From: Subtercola sp. PAMC28395
GTDB taxonomy: Bacteria; Actinomycetota; Actinomycetes; Actinomycetales; Microbacteriaceae
Assembly (NCBI RefSeq): GCF_018889995.1
Contig: NZ_CP076547.1
Span: forward strand, 2,356,001-2,420,000
Direction: 5' to 3'
Length of the DNA stretch: 64,000 nt
In this document: piece after piece, positions 1 through 8,196 of the stretch
Layout of the letters: each line of letters starts with the position of its first letter
How positions within the stretch are numbered: the first letter of the stretch is position 1
Notes under the pieces: model-generated
What the model was told of the DNA's origin: nothing
The model's input: only the letters and a program-made list of their open reading frames with translations
The model's database searches: none
Program-made: the position numbers and the translations under genes

Positions 1-1629
1 ACCCAGATGGCAGGTCATCGACTTCTCGTAGCCGGCGAGCGACTCCTCGTGTTGCCTGACCTTGTGTGCAAGGTCGACCACCGCTCGGTCGGCCTGGAAC
101 TGCGCGAACGACAGCTCGAGCGAATCGCGCGTGCGGGCCCGACCGAACTGGTCGATGAGGTTCACGGCCATGTTGTAGGTGGGTCGAAAGCTCGAATTGA
201 GCGGGTACGTGCGCCGGGAGGCGAGCGAGGCTACGGCCTGGGGGTCGACGCCATCACGCCACTGGATGACCGAATGGCCTTCGACGTCGATGCCTCTTCG
301 CCCAGCCCGCCCGGTGAGCTGGGTGTACTCCCCCGGAGTGATGGGCACGCGCGCCTCACCGTTGTACTTCTCGAGGCTCTCGAGCACCACGGTGCGCGCC
401 GGCATGTTGATGCCGAGCGCCAGCGTCTCTGTGGCGAATACGACCCGCACGAGCTTCTTCTGGAAGAGCTCCTCGACGACCTCCTTGAACGCCGGAAGCA
501 GGCCGGCGTGATGTGCGGCCACTCCACGCTCGAGGCCCTCGAGCCACTCCCAGTAGCCGAGCACTGCAAGATCTTCGTCGAGAAGAGTGCGGCACCGTTC
601 ATCGACGATGTGGCGGATCTCCTCGCGCTCTTCATTCGTCGTGAGCCTGACTCCCGCGCGGAGAACCTGCTTCACGGCCTGGTCGCATCCGACGCGGCTG
701 AAGATGAAGAAGATCGCTGGCAGGAGGTTGTGTTCGTCGAGCAGATCGGTCAGTTCGGCGCGATCCATGCGGGGTGCCTGGGTGTGCTGCGGGCGATGTG
801 CGGAATTGCCGCTGCGACCCCGACGGTCATTCCTATTGCGAGACTGCGGTGCGCCGGTCGACCGGGCGATACGCATCAGCTCGGGGTTGACCCTGCTCGA
901 GGTGGCTTCGCCGGTGCCGTCGAACAGGTCGAGCAGCTTGTGGCGCACGAGCATGTGCTGATCGAGCGGTACCGGCCGTTCCTCAGACACGATCACCTCG
1001 GTGTCACCGCGAACCGCCTGGAGCCAGTCTCCGAACTCCTCGGCATTCGACACGGTCGCACTCAGCGAGACGAGCCGCACGGAGGCAGGCAGGTGGATGA
1101 TCACCTCTTCCCAGACGGCGCCCCGAAACCGGTCGGCGAGGTAGTGCACCTCGTCCATGACGACGAAGGCGAGGTTCGTGAGCAGATCTGATTCGGCGTA
1201 GAGCATGTTGCGCAGGACCTCGGTGGTCATGACCACGATGCGTGCCTGTGGATTGATGTTCGTGTCGCCCGTCAGGAGCCCGACTTCATCCGGACCGTAT
1301 TCTGTGACGAATTCCTGGAACTTCTGGTTGCTGAGCGCCTTGATCGGCGCGGTGTAGAAGACCTTCGCTGATCGCTGTTTCATCGCCATGAAGACGGCGA
1401 ACTCCGCCACGATGGTCTTGCCTGCGCCTGTCGGCGCGGCGACGAGCACGCTGTTCCCGGCCTCCAGCAACCGGCACGATTCGATCTGGAAGGGATCGAG
1501 GTCGAAGCCCAGTCCCTGCCGGAAATCATCGACGAGGGGGCCAGCGACCTTTGCCTTGCTGAGAGCGTACCGTTCGGCTGGCGAGAGTGTCTGCGGCCCG
1601 GAAGCACCGGCGACCGGCGCTCCCGGCAC
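1..1629 (-). CDS. helY: Ski2/HelY-like DExH-box RNA helicase, C-terminus cut by window edge
   Basis: Superfamily II ATP-dependent RNA helicase of the actinobacterial HelY (Ski2/Mtr4-like) family, presumably acting on RNA turnover in the cytoplasm. 543 residues are visible, and the C-terminal part lies outside the window. Seen: Walker A APTGAGKT at about residues 65-72, DEVH box (MDEVHYLADR), motif III SLSAT, and the helicase-C motifs HHAGLLPA and QLTGRAGRRG. A basic Arg/Asn-rich insert near residue 280 lies between the two RecA lobes. The GTG start at 1629 overlaps the tatC stop by one base (TAGTG), so it is probably translationally coupled. In Mycobacterium helY also follows tatA-tatC. No frameshift is seen in the visible part. 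Confidence 0.93.
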   Translation of the reverse strand, partial: MPGAPVAGASGPQTLSPAERYALSKAKVAGPLVDDFRQGLGFDLDPFQIESCRLLEAGNSVLVAAPTGAGKTIVAEFAVFMAMKQRSAKVFYTAPIKALSNQKFQEFVTEYGPDEVGLLTGDTNINPQARIVVMTTEVLRNMLYAESDLLTNLAFVVMDEVHYLADRFRGAVWEEVIIHLPASVRLVSLSATVSNAEEFGDWLQAVRGDTEVIVSEERPVPLDQHMLVRHKLLDLFDGTGEATSSRVNPELMRIARSTGAPQSRNRNDRRGRSGNSAHRPQHTQAPRMDRAELTDLLDEHNLLPAIFFIFSRVGCDQAVKQVLRAGVRLTTNEEREEIRHIVDERCRTLLDEDLAVLGYWEWLEGLERGVAAHHAGLLPAFKEVVEELFQKKLVRVVFATETLALGINMPARTVVLESLEKYNGEARVPITPGEYTQLTGRAGRRGIDVEGHSVIQWRDGVDPQAVASLASRRTYPLNSSFRPTYNMAVNLIDQFGRARTRDSLELSFAQFQADRAVVDLAHKVRQHEESLAGYEKSMTCHLG

Positions 1630-2441
1630 TACGGCACGACCAGTTCGGAGTCGAACTTCTGCTGGCGTTTCGCCACCCTGCGGTCATGGATCCAGGCGAT
1701 GAGGGCTGCGCTGTAGAACAGGAAGATCATCGGAAGGGCGAGCAGGAACATCGAGAACACGTCTGCGGAGGGTGTTGCGATCGCACAGAACAGAATGATC
1801 ACCAGGATGGCGATGCGCCAGGATTTCAGGATGGATTTCGAACTCAGGATGCCTGCGAAGTTCAGCAGCACGAGCAGAACGGGCAGCACGAACGCGACTC
1901 CGATGGCGACCACGAGTTTCAGAACGAAGGAGTAGTAGTCCCCGGCACTGATCAGGCTTGTCGTGCCCTGCGGCGCGAAGCCGGTAAGGAGCGAGACCAT
2001 GTGGGGCAGGACGTACCACCCGGCCGCACACCCCGCGAGGAAGAGCGGAACGGAGGTGAGTACGAACCCCACGGCGTACTGCTTCTCTCTGCGGGTGAGC
2101 CCGGGTACCAGGAAAGCCCACAGCTGGTAGAGCCAGATCGGTGACGACACGACGATGCCGACGGTGATGGCGATCTGCAGTCGGAGATCGAATGCCTGGG
2201 AGACGTCGGTGAAGTTGAGCGAAGCCGCCCGGCCCTGGGAGTCGGTGATGGCACTGACGGGTGTGCTCAGGGCAACCAGTATCTGGTCGGAGATCAGCCA
2301 GCCGAGAACGGCACCGACCGCGATGGCCAGCAGCGCCCGGAACATGCGCTTGCGAAACTCGACGAGGTGGGCGCCGAGCGACATTCTGCCGTCGCGGTCT
2401 TTCGGGGCCTTCTTCTGTCGAGTCTTGGGCTCGATTGCCAC
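1629..2441 (-). CDS. tatC: Sec-independent protein translocase TatC
   Basis: Core membrane subunit of the twin-arginine translocase, which recognises RR signal peptides and assembles with TatA to move folded proteins across the cytoplasmic membrane. The 270-residue protein has about six hydrophobic segments. The family's N-terminal cytoplasmic motif appears as HLVEFRKR at residues 25-32. Conserved prolines and a Phe/Leu-rich second segment (SSPIWLYQLWAFLVPGL) are typical. It lies 20 bp downstream of tatA and overlaps helY by one base, so the set looks like one operon. Length is normal for the family. No tatB-like gene is adjacent. Confidence 0.97.
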   Translation of the reverse strand: MAIEPKTRQKKAPKDRDGRMSLGAHLVEFRKRMFRALLAIAVGAVLGWLISDQILVALSTPVSAITDSQGRAASLNFTDVSQAFDLRLQIAITVGIVVSSPIWLYQLWAFLVPGLTRREKQYAVGFVLTSVPLFLAGCAAGWYVLPHMVSLLTGFAPQGTTSLISAGDYYSFVLKLVVAIGVAFVLPVLLVLLNFAGILSSKSILKSWRIAILVIILFCAIATPSADVFSMFLLALPMIFLFYSAALIAWIHDRRVAKRQQKFDSELVVP

Positions 2442-2461
2442 GTCTCTGGGAAGGATGTCTT

Positions 2462-2734
2462 CTAGGAGTTGGGCTTTGCGTCTGTCGAAACGGGCGTAGC
2501 CGTGACGTCGACAGGGGTTGCAACAGGGGCCGGGTCGGCGATGGTCGAAGCGGCGGTTGCCGGGTCGGCGGCAGCTGCGGGATCGTCACTCTTCATCGTC
2601 TTGACTTCACTCTTGAAGATTCGCATGGACTGGCCGACGCTGCGTGCCAGGCCCGGAAGCTTCGGTGCACCGAAGAGAAGGAGCACGATTGCGAGAATGA
2701 CGATCAGGTGCCATCCCTGGAGATTAGCGAGCAT
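2462..2734 (-). CDS. tatA: Sec-independent protein translocase TatA
   Basis: Pore-forming/oligomerising subunit of the Tat system. Starting at ATG 2734 it is 90 residues: a short N-terminal membrane helix (about residues 8-21) followed by the hallmark FGAPKLP hinge and an amphipathic helix (LARSVGQSMRIFKSEVK). The rest is an Ala/Thr/Pro/Asp-rich disordered tail. An open frame continues upstream to 2794, but those 20 extra residues would precede the membrane helix and lack a family counterpart, so the internal ATG was chosen. It overlaps the upstream small membrane-protein gene by 11 bp and precedes tatC. Confidence 0.94.
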   Translation of the reverse strand: MLANLQGWHLIVILAIVLLLFGAPKLPGLARSVGQSMRIFKSEVKTMKSDDPAAAADPATAASTIADPAPVATPVDVTATPVSTDAKPNS

Positions 2735-3071
2735 GGGGCCACGTCCTATTCCTGTAATCGGTTCGTATGAGGAGTTTACCCCTCTCGAGGGCATTCAGCC
2801 TCCGAAGTTGCCTCTTGTCGTCCCTGAGCTGGTTGTGAGCGTCCCGCTGTCGGGAGACGACCGGGTATCCCACCAGAATAGCGTTCTGGCTCGGGGACAC
2901 CGAGAGCTGTTCGACGTTGTCCTGCACGCGGGCGATCTGTTCGCCGAGCTTCTCGAGTTCGCCCAGGGCGGTCATCGCTTTACGGAAGAGCCGGAAGGCG
3001 AAGAAGGCGAGCATGCCGAGGAGCCCGAGCACGAGAAGCACCCAGATGATCACCCACGCGTACCACGGCAT
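2724..3071 (-). CDS. Small membrane protein of unknown function, upstream of tatA
   Basis: 115 residues with one strong N-terminal transmembrane segment (about residues 4-27, rich in Leu/Val/Phe), then a basic patch and a charged, probably helical region (KAMTALGELEKLGEQIARVQ). The C-terminal half is Arg/Asn/Gln-rich. I do not recognise a family. A one-TM plus amphipathic/coiled-coil layout recalls TatB in outline, but the TatB Pro-Glu motif is absent and the similarity is only topological. Its stop overlaps the tatA start by 11 bp and it follows pafC by 35 bp, so it belongs to the pafB-pafC-tatA-tatC-helY transcript. Start ATG 3071 has only a weak Shine-Dalgarno. Confidence 0.75.
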   Translation of the reverse strand: MPWYAWVIIWVLLVLGLLGMLAFFAFRLFRKAMTALGELEKLGEQIARVQDNVEQLSVSPSQNAILVGYPVVSRQRDAHNQLRDDKRQLRRLNALERGKLLIRTDYRNRTWPHAR

Positions 3072-3106
3072 GACTTCAGTTTAGAGGTAGCGCCCGCACT
3101 GTCGTC

Positions 3107-4108
3107 TCAGGCGATGAACTCGTCGCCATAGGCATGCAACGCCTCTTCTGCCCAGTCGTGAACCGCCTGCCTGGCCTCCGGGGGATCCACGATCCTCACG
3201 ATGCCCGGCAAGCTGGTCACCAGACGCTTGAGCCCGTGCACATGGGCGACCCGCACCGTGGCCCTGACCAGAGCGCCCTGTTCGACCTGGGGTTCGCCAT
3301 CGGCGAGGTATTCACCGAGCAGACTGACTGCGGCAGGGTGGATCTCGACGGTCACTCCGAGGGTCTCCCCCGACCCGTCGAAGAGTGTGTCTGGCAAGGC
3401 CAGGTCGCCCGGGCGATAGGTGTTCGGGATCTCGGTCTGGGTGAGGCCGAGCATCCGGTCAAGACGGAAGGTGCGCACACCCTGCCTGGTGTGGCACCAG
3501 CCACGCAGGTACCAGTCCTCATTGTTCGAGTCGATGCGCAGCGGATCGACGAGGCGACGTTCGTGTTCGCCTCGCGAGTTCACGTAGTCGAATTCGATCT
3601 GGCGACGTGCCGAGACGGCTGACTGGATGACGCCCAGGGTCTCATTGGCCTCCGACCGGGCGACTGCCACCTGGCTCGGCGCTTCGGAGGCGCCCCGTGA
3701 GAGTTTCGCCATCAACGACGAGTGCACGGTGCTGTCGAGGGTCTCCGGAAGCGCCTGCAGGTATTGCAGTCCCGCGATCAGGGCGGCAGCCTCCCTCGCG
3801 GAGAACCGCGGCGAATCGTCGAGAGCAACCCGGTGGGTGATGCGGATCTCGTCGTGGAGCTCGAAGTCGTCCCAGGCGATGTCGAACAGGTCTCCGTGCT
3901 GGTACTGGCTGGTCTCACCCGGCACTCCGGACACGGCGATCAGGCGAACGGATTCGCGTACCTGGGCCTCAGTGACCTGGAAATGGGACGCGACGTCGGT
4001 GACGGAGACGTGCTCGTGATCCAGCAGGAACGGCACCAGAGCGAGGAGGAAGGCGAGCTTGTCCTGGGCGTGGACGAACGACGTCGGGTCAGACGACTTC
4101 TTCTGCAC
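3107..4108 (-). CDS. pafC: WYL-domain transcriptional regulator PafC
   Basis: HTH-WYL regulator. With PafB it forms the PafBC activator that, in mycobacteria, drives the RecA/LexA-independent DNA-damage response. The 333-residue protein has an N-terminal winged-helix region (DVASHFQVTEAQVRESVRLI), a central WYL domain (RQIEFDYVNSRGE...RRLVDPLRI...DWYLRGWCHTRQGVRTFRLDRM) and the C-terminal WCX extension. The frame is open to 4207, but GTG 4108 is preferred: a GGGAGG Shine-Dalgarno lies 8 bases upstream and the extra 33 residues are Arg/Ser/Cys-rich and uncharacteristic. The start overlaps the end of pafB by 20 bp, implying coupled translation of the two partners. Confidence 0.93.
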   Translation of the reverse strand: MQKKSSDPTSFVHAQDKLAFLLALVPFLLDHEHVSVTDVASHFQVTEAQVRESVRLIAVSGVPGETSQYQHGDLFDIAWDDFELHDEIRITHRVALDDSPRFSAREAAALIAGLQYLQALPETLDSTVHSSLMAKLSRGASEAPSQVAVARSEANETLGVIQSAVSARRQIEFDYVNSRGEHERRLVDPLRIDSNNEDWYLRGWCHTRQGVRTFRLDRMLGLTQTEIPNTYRPGDLALPDTLFDGSGETLGVTVEIHPAAVSLLGEYLADGEPQVEQGALVRATVRVAHVHGLKRLVTSLPGIVRIVDPPEARQAVHDWAEEALHAYGDEFIA

Positions 4109-5132
4109 GATCGCCACCTCCCTCTCGTAGACGATTCGTGTGGGTCGCGACGGTGAGCTGCAGCCTCTTTCGCACGGCAAGTCGGAGCTCGGGCGGCGAA
4201 ACGACAAGGACCTCTGGTCCGAATCCGGCGAGTTCGTCGGCGAGCAGGTGCAGGTCTGTGAAGTGCAGACTCAACTCTGTCGGTGAGACCCGGGTGCTCC
4301 CCCGCCGCTTCATCAGTCGAGTCTCAGCATCGGAATCGGCCCGAGCCCGCACCACTGCCACGTTGGCCTCCCAGATCGCATCCAGTTGTTCGAGGGCCGT
4401 TTCGGCTGCGTGAGTCTCGTCGCTCTGGAACGGAATTCGGGTGCGCGTGACCGGCCCCACAATTCGCGAGAGCAGAAAGGTTCGCGGTTCCACGACGTCC
4501 TGGTCGATTCCCTGCACGTGCCACCGGCCCTGGTGCTGAACGAGTGCCAGCGGCGCCACGGTTCGTTCACGAGGTGCGAGGTCGCCAGGCTTGAGGTAGG
4601 CGAAACGCACCAACACCCGTCGGCCGAGCGCATCGGTCAGCGGATCGAATGCGGCCTCACGCGTCCTGATCCGTGGCGCGTAGCCGAGAACCGGTTCGAT
4701 GGAGTCCACGCCGAGCGAGCGCAATTTGAGCAGGGCGTGCCGTGATTCGCGAGAGAGTGAGCCCTCACGCCAGGCCAGCGCGGCCAGATTGAGCAGCGTG
4801 ATCTCTTCTGGGGAGAACGAGATGTCGGGCGGCAGGTCGTAGTCGCCCTTGGGGATCCGGTACCGCAGGTTGTGGTTGCTGCCGGGCTCATCCAGCGGTT
4901 CGATCGTCTCCAGGGGCACACCGAGTTCCCGGATGTCGTCCTTGTCGCGTTCGAACTGCCGTTCGAGACTGGAATTGTCGCCAGCAAAGGCGTACTTCTG
5001 CCGGTACCCCTGCACGCTCGACAGGATCTCGTTCTTGGTCAGCCCGGCTTCAGACGCCAGCAACGCGAGAACGAGGCTGAAGAGCCGTTCTTCGACGGGC
5101 ACGGGCGACGCCCCTGCGTTTTCTGTGACCAC
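4089..5132 (-). CDS. pafB: WYL-domain transcriptional regulator PafB
   Basis: Partner of PafC in the DNA-damage regulator PafBC. 347 residues: N-terminal winged helix (EERLFSLVLALLASEAGLTKNEILSSVQGYRQ), central WYL domain (RVLVRFAYLKPGD...RTVAPLALVQHQGRWHVQGIDQ...RTFLLSRIVG) and WCX C-terminus. The start at GTG 5132 is not certain. GTG 5102 has a better spaced GCAGGGG ribosome-binding site and would begin just before PVEERLF, where family members usually start. It is first in the pafB-pafC-TM-tatA-tatC-helY series. A 104-bp gap separates it from the FKBP gene upstream. No pafA or other Pup-ligation gene is present beside it. Confidence 0.93.
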   Translation of the reverse strand: MVTENAGASPVPVEERLFSLVLALLASEAGLTKNEILSSVQGYRQKYAFAGDNSSLERQFERDKDDIRELGVPLETIEPLDEPGSNHNLRYRIPKGDYDLPPDISFSPEEITLLNLAALAWREGSLSRESRHALLKLRSLGVDSIEPVLGYAPRIRTREAAFDPLTDALGRRVLVRFAYLKPGDLAPRERTVAPLALVQHQGRWHVQGIDQDVVEPRTFLLSRIVGPVTRTRIPFQSDETHAAETALEQLDAIWEANVAVVRARADSDAETRLMKRRGSTRVSPTELSLHFTDLHLLADELAGFGPEVLVVSPPELRLAVRKRLQLTVATHTNRLREGGGDRAEEVV

Positions 5133-5236
5133 ACCTTGATTTTAGAGGGGCGAATGCACGGGGCCAGCCGATTGCGCCCTGAGCGCAGCCCGCGTGGCGC
5201 GCGTGCAGGCTGCGTTCGGCGGAGAAGTCGCGACGG

Positions 5237-6232
5237 CTACTTTGCGGCGGGGACGGCCAGAACGCCCAGTACGTCGACCACGTAGACGAGGGTCGAGTCA
5301 GCCGGGATTGTTCCGTCTGTCGAGCCGGTCGCACCGTATCCGGCGCTGGGAGGTACGAGGGTGATGTACTGCGAACCGACAGTCTGGCCGACCAGCGAGG
5401 GCACGATGGTCGTCGCGAGATCGGCGGTGGCAGAAGCCTTGACAGCCGTCGGGGCACCGTCTTGCCAGGTCGACTTCGCAACGGTCTTCGTGTCGGCCCA
5501 GATCACAGCCGTGTACTGCACGATGACCTGGTCTCCGTCTGCGACGGCGGCACCGTCACCCTTCTTGAGCACTGCTGTCTTCAACTCCGTCGGCTTCGGG
5601 CCGGAGGGAATCGTGATCCCGGGGCGGCCGTCTGGGCCGAGTGCGACGCTCGGGAACCCTGCCTGGGCCGGCTGCACGGCACCATTGGCGCGGCCCGGGT
5701 AGGCGTTGGTGATGTCGACCACCATCACGAGAGAGTCGGTCGGCCCGACCGAAGCCTGGGCGTTGCCGTTGGCTCCGAATCCATCAGCCGGCGGCATGGT
5801 GATCGCAACGCGGGAGCCGACGGTGGCGCAGGCGAGGCCCTTCTGGATTCCTGCCAGCCCGCTGGATGCGATCGGGAAGGAGGAGAAGGTCGAACCGTCG
5901 TATTTCGTCTTGGAGATCGTGGCGCCGGTGGTGCCGTTGAGCAGCGTGTAGTCGCCTGAAACGACGCCGTCACTCTGCAGCACTGCGCCGGTTCCCTGTG
6001 TGAGGATCGTGCGCTGGGTCTCAGCACCGGCCTCGAGAGGCGTACCGAAAGTGACCGTCGGTGCCTTGTCGAACTCGCCGGTAGCCGTGACGAGATTCGA
6101 TGCAGACCCTGCGCTGGCCAGTGGGGTGCAGGAAGCAGCTGAACTGCCAGACGAGCTGCAACCGGCAACGGCGACGAGCAGGCCTGCGGCCACGATGAGC
6201 GCGACGGACTTACGCACGGATTCTCTTTTCAC
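5237..6232 (-). CDS. FKBP-type peptidyl-prolyl cis-trans isomerase lipoprotein
   Basis: Exported lipoprotein expected to catalyse proline isomerisation outside the membrane. 331 residues with a basic N-terminus, a hydrophobic signal and a lipobox ending AVAG-C at Cys25, followed by a Ser-rich tether. Two FKBP-like domains follow. The first (about residues 75-175) has the GLACATVGSRVAITMPP core. The second (about 205-325) has GDQVIVQYTAVIW, LVGQTVGSQYITLVPPSAGYG and a terminal TLVYVVDVLGV strand. The first copy appears more divergent and may be non-catalytic. It lies between trmI and pafB on the same strand, in a position that in proteasome-bearing actinobacteria is near the Pup genes. Confidence 0.9.
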   Translation of the reverse strand: MKRESVRKSVALIVAAGLLVAVAGCSSSGSSAASCTPLASAGSASNLVTATGEFDKAPTVTFGTPLEAGAETQRTILTQGTGAVLQSDGVVSGDYTLLNGTTGATISKTKYDGSTFSSFPIASSGLAGIQKGLACATVGSRVAITMPPADGFGANGNAQASVGPTDSLVMVVDITNAYPGRANGAVQPAQAGFPSVALGPDGRPGITIPSGPKPTELKTAVLKKGDGAAVADGDQVIVQYTAVIWADTKTVAKSTWQDGAPTAVKASATADLATTIVPSLVGQTVGSQYITLVPPSAGYGATGSTDGTIPADSTLVYVVDVLGVLAVPAAK

Positions 6233-6268
6233 TTCGAAGACTGTGTGCTGTGGCGAACTTCAGCGGCC

Positions 6269-7339
6269 TCAGTCTAAATGATCGCCTGAAGCTGAACCTG
6301 CAGCTTCACCGGCAGCGGCCGCAACATCTGCATCGGGAGCTGTATCGGCATCGGAGACTGCCGCTGCACGCAATCGCCCGGCGGCACCGCTCGCGCTCGC
6401 CTGGCGTACCCGTTTGCGCAGTGACTTGGGGCTGATGCCGCGTTCGCCGAGAGCCCCCGGTGTCCACGCTTCGAGATCGTCGTCGGAGAAGTCGGACTTC
6501 GAGGCGCGGCGCTTGAGTTCGGGTAGGACGGAGCCGGGGGCGAGACGCCGGGCAGTGACCAGGAAGCCGGTGTGGCCGATCATCCGGTGGTCCGGCCTGA
6601 CAGAGAGGCCTTCGACGTGCCAGGTGCGCACCATGGTCTCGCTGGGATCGGGGTTCGTGAAGAGGCCGGTGCTGCGGATGGTCTCGGTGACGCGCGAGAG
6701 CTGGGTGACGGTGGCGACGTAACAGAGAACGACTCCCCCCGGCTTCAGGGCGGCAGCGACGGCCTCGATGCACTCCCACGGAGCGAGCATGTCGAGAATC
6801 ACGCGATCGACGGTGTGGTCTTCGTGGATCTCGGGCAACGCGTCGGTGAGGTCGCCGACGGTGATGCTCCAGTTGGCGGGGTCCGAGCCGGTGAAACCAG
6901 CGACGTTCTCGCGGGCGATGGTGGCGAATTCCTCGCGGCGTTCGAAGGATGAAAGGCGCCCGGTCGGCCCGAGTGCTCTGAGCAGCCACAGCGACAGTGC
7001 GCCGGAACCGACACCTGCCTCGACCACGGTCGCACCGGGGAAGACGTCTGCCTGTGCCAGGATCTGGGCTGCGTCTTTGGGGTAGATGATGGCTGCACCG
7101 CGGGGCATGGCCATGACGAAGTCGGTGAGCAGGGGACGGAGGGCCAGGTGTTCGACTCCGACGGAATTCTCGACGACAGAACCGTCGGGCAGCCCGATGA
7201 GGGCGTCGTGGTCGATGAATCCACGGTGGGTGTGGAAAACTCCGCCTGGCTCGAGGGTGATGCTGTTCAAACGGCCTTTCGGGCCGGTGATCTGCACGCG
7301 GTCGCCGGCGCGGAACTCGCCGCTGAACTGTGCGGTCAT
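6269..7339 (-). CDS. trmI: tRNA (adenine-N1)-methyltransferase (m1A58), TrmI
   Basis: SAM-dependent enzyme that methylates A58 in the T-loop of tRNA, working as a homotetramer in bacteria. The 356-residue protein has an N-terminal beta domain (FRAGDRVQITGPKGR) and a Rossmann domain with SAM motif I EAGVGSGALS at residues 107-116. The acidic FERREE motif, the GDLTDALPEI segment and the DMLAPWE motif follow. The last about 70 residues are an Ala/Asp-rich tail, longer than in most relatives. The ATG at 7339 overlaps the stop of the upstream HAD gene by 4 bp (ATGA), so the two are cotranscribed. Confidence 0.95.
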   Translation of the reverse strand: MTAQFSGEFRAGDRVQITGPKGRLNSITLEPGGVFHTHRGFIDHDALIGLPDGSVVENSVGVEHLALRPLLTDFVMAMPRGAAIIYPKDAAQILAQADVFPGATVVEAGVGSGALSLWLLRALGPTGRLSSFERREEFATIARENVAGFTGSDPANWSITVGDLTDALPEIHEDHTVDRVILDMLAPWECIEAVAAALKPGGVVLCYVATVTQLSRVTETIRSTGLFTNPDPSETMVRTWHVEGLSVRPDHRMIGHTGFLVTARRLAPGSVLPELKRRASKSDFSDDDLEAWTPGALGERGISPKSLRKRVRQASASGAAGRLRAAAVSDADTAPDADVAAAAGEAAGSASGDHLD

Positions 7340-8079
7340 GAGGTGAACCGAGGGGTCATGGGAGGGGTCTCTCTGTGGTGCGCGGGGTGATTCAGTTCAG
7401 GGGCTGGGGCACCGGTTTCGCGGTGCTGGGCGAAGGCCTCGGCGATGTCGCCGGGTCCGCGGCCGAGGAGCGTCGGCCACAGAACGTGGGCAGGGCTGCC
7501 GTCGAGCGGAAGAAAGTGGGGAACGCCGATGGTCACGACGCCTGCGGCGGCAGCCGAAGTCACCCCGGTCGTGGAGTCTTCGATGGCAACGCAGTCCTCG
7601 GCTGCGACGCCGAGGGCGGCTGCGGCCGCCAGATAGGCCTCGGGGTGGGGTTTGGCATTCGTCACGCTGTCGCCAGAGATCACGACATCGAAGGCATCGA
7701 ACGGGATGAACGCGCGCACGTGTTCGGCCATGCGGCCGATCGACATCGTCACCAACGCGGTGCGGATGCCCTGCTCCCGCAGCGCCTTCAGAAGCTCCAT
7801 CGCACCGGGGCGCCAGGGCACACTGGCGCTGATCTGCTCCATGACACGCTCACTCAGCAGCGACACGATTGCATCTTCTGACATGTTCACGCCGTGCGCC
7901 TGCATCGCCTGCGCCGTGCGCCACAGCCCTGAGCCGACGAGGTCCAGCGCCTCCTCGTGCGTCCAGCTACCGCCGTGTGCTTCGATGAGGGCGGCCTGCG
8001 CGCTCATCCAATAGGGTTCTGTGTCGACGATGGTGCCATCCATGTCCCAGAGAACGGCGGCGGGATTCTGTGCAGTCAC
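7336..8079 (-). CDS. HAD-superfamily hydrolase (beta-phosphoglucomutase/phosphatase-like)
   Basis: Cytoplasmic HAD phosphatase of subfamily IA. 247 residues, with motif I DMDGTIVDTEP (nucleophile Asp12, acid/base Asp14), a helical cap (YWMSAQAALIEAHGGSW), motif II LVTMS, and motifs III/IV around KPHPEAYL and EDSTTGVTSA. The substrate cannot be told from sequence. The frame is open far upstream to 8667, but that part is antisense to the PAC2 gene. GTG 8079, immediately before AQNPAAVLWDMDG, gives the family's normal start. It overlaps trmI by 4 bp at its 3' end. Confidence 0.92.
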   Translation of the reverse strand: MTAQNPAAVLWDMDGTIVDTEPYWMSAQAALIEAHGGSWTHEEALDLVGSGLWRTAQAMQAHGVNMSEDAIVSLLSERVMEQISASVPWRPGAMELLKALREQGIRTALVTMSIGRMAEHVRAFIPFDAFDVVISGDSVTNAKPHPEAYLAAAAALGVAAEDCVAIEDSTTGVTSAAAAGVVTIGVPHFLPLDGSPAHVLWPTLLGRGPGDIAEAFAQHRETGAPAPELNHPAHHRETPPMTPRFTS

Positions 8080-8196
8080 GGGATGCCAGCCTACCGTGCC
8101 CGGCGTTCTGGCCCTGAAGGGTGGTTCGCGGCCTATCCTTGATGCAACCCTCGCCCACACCTGAGGCGCGGCAACGATGTAGAGGTTTTCCACACG

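Noticed and set aside
7-1191. 394-codon plus-strand open frame at the window start
   Set aside because: It is antisense to helY, whose helicase motifs are clear on the minus strand.
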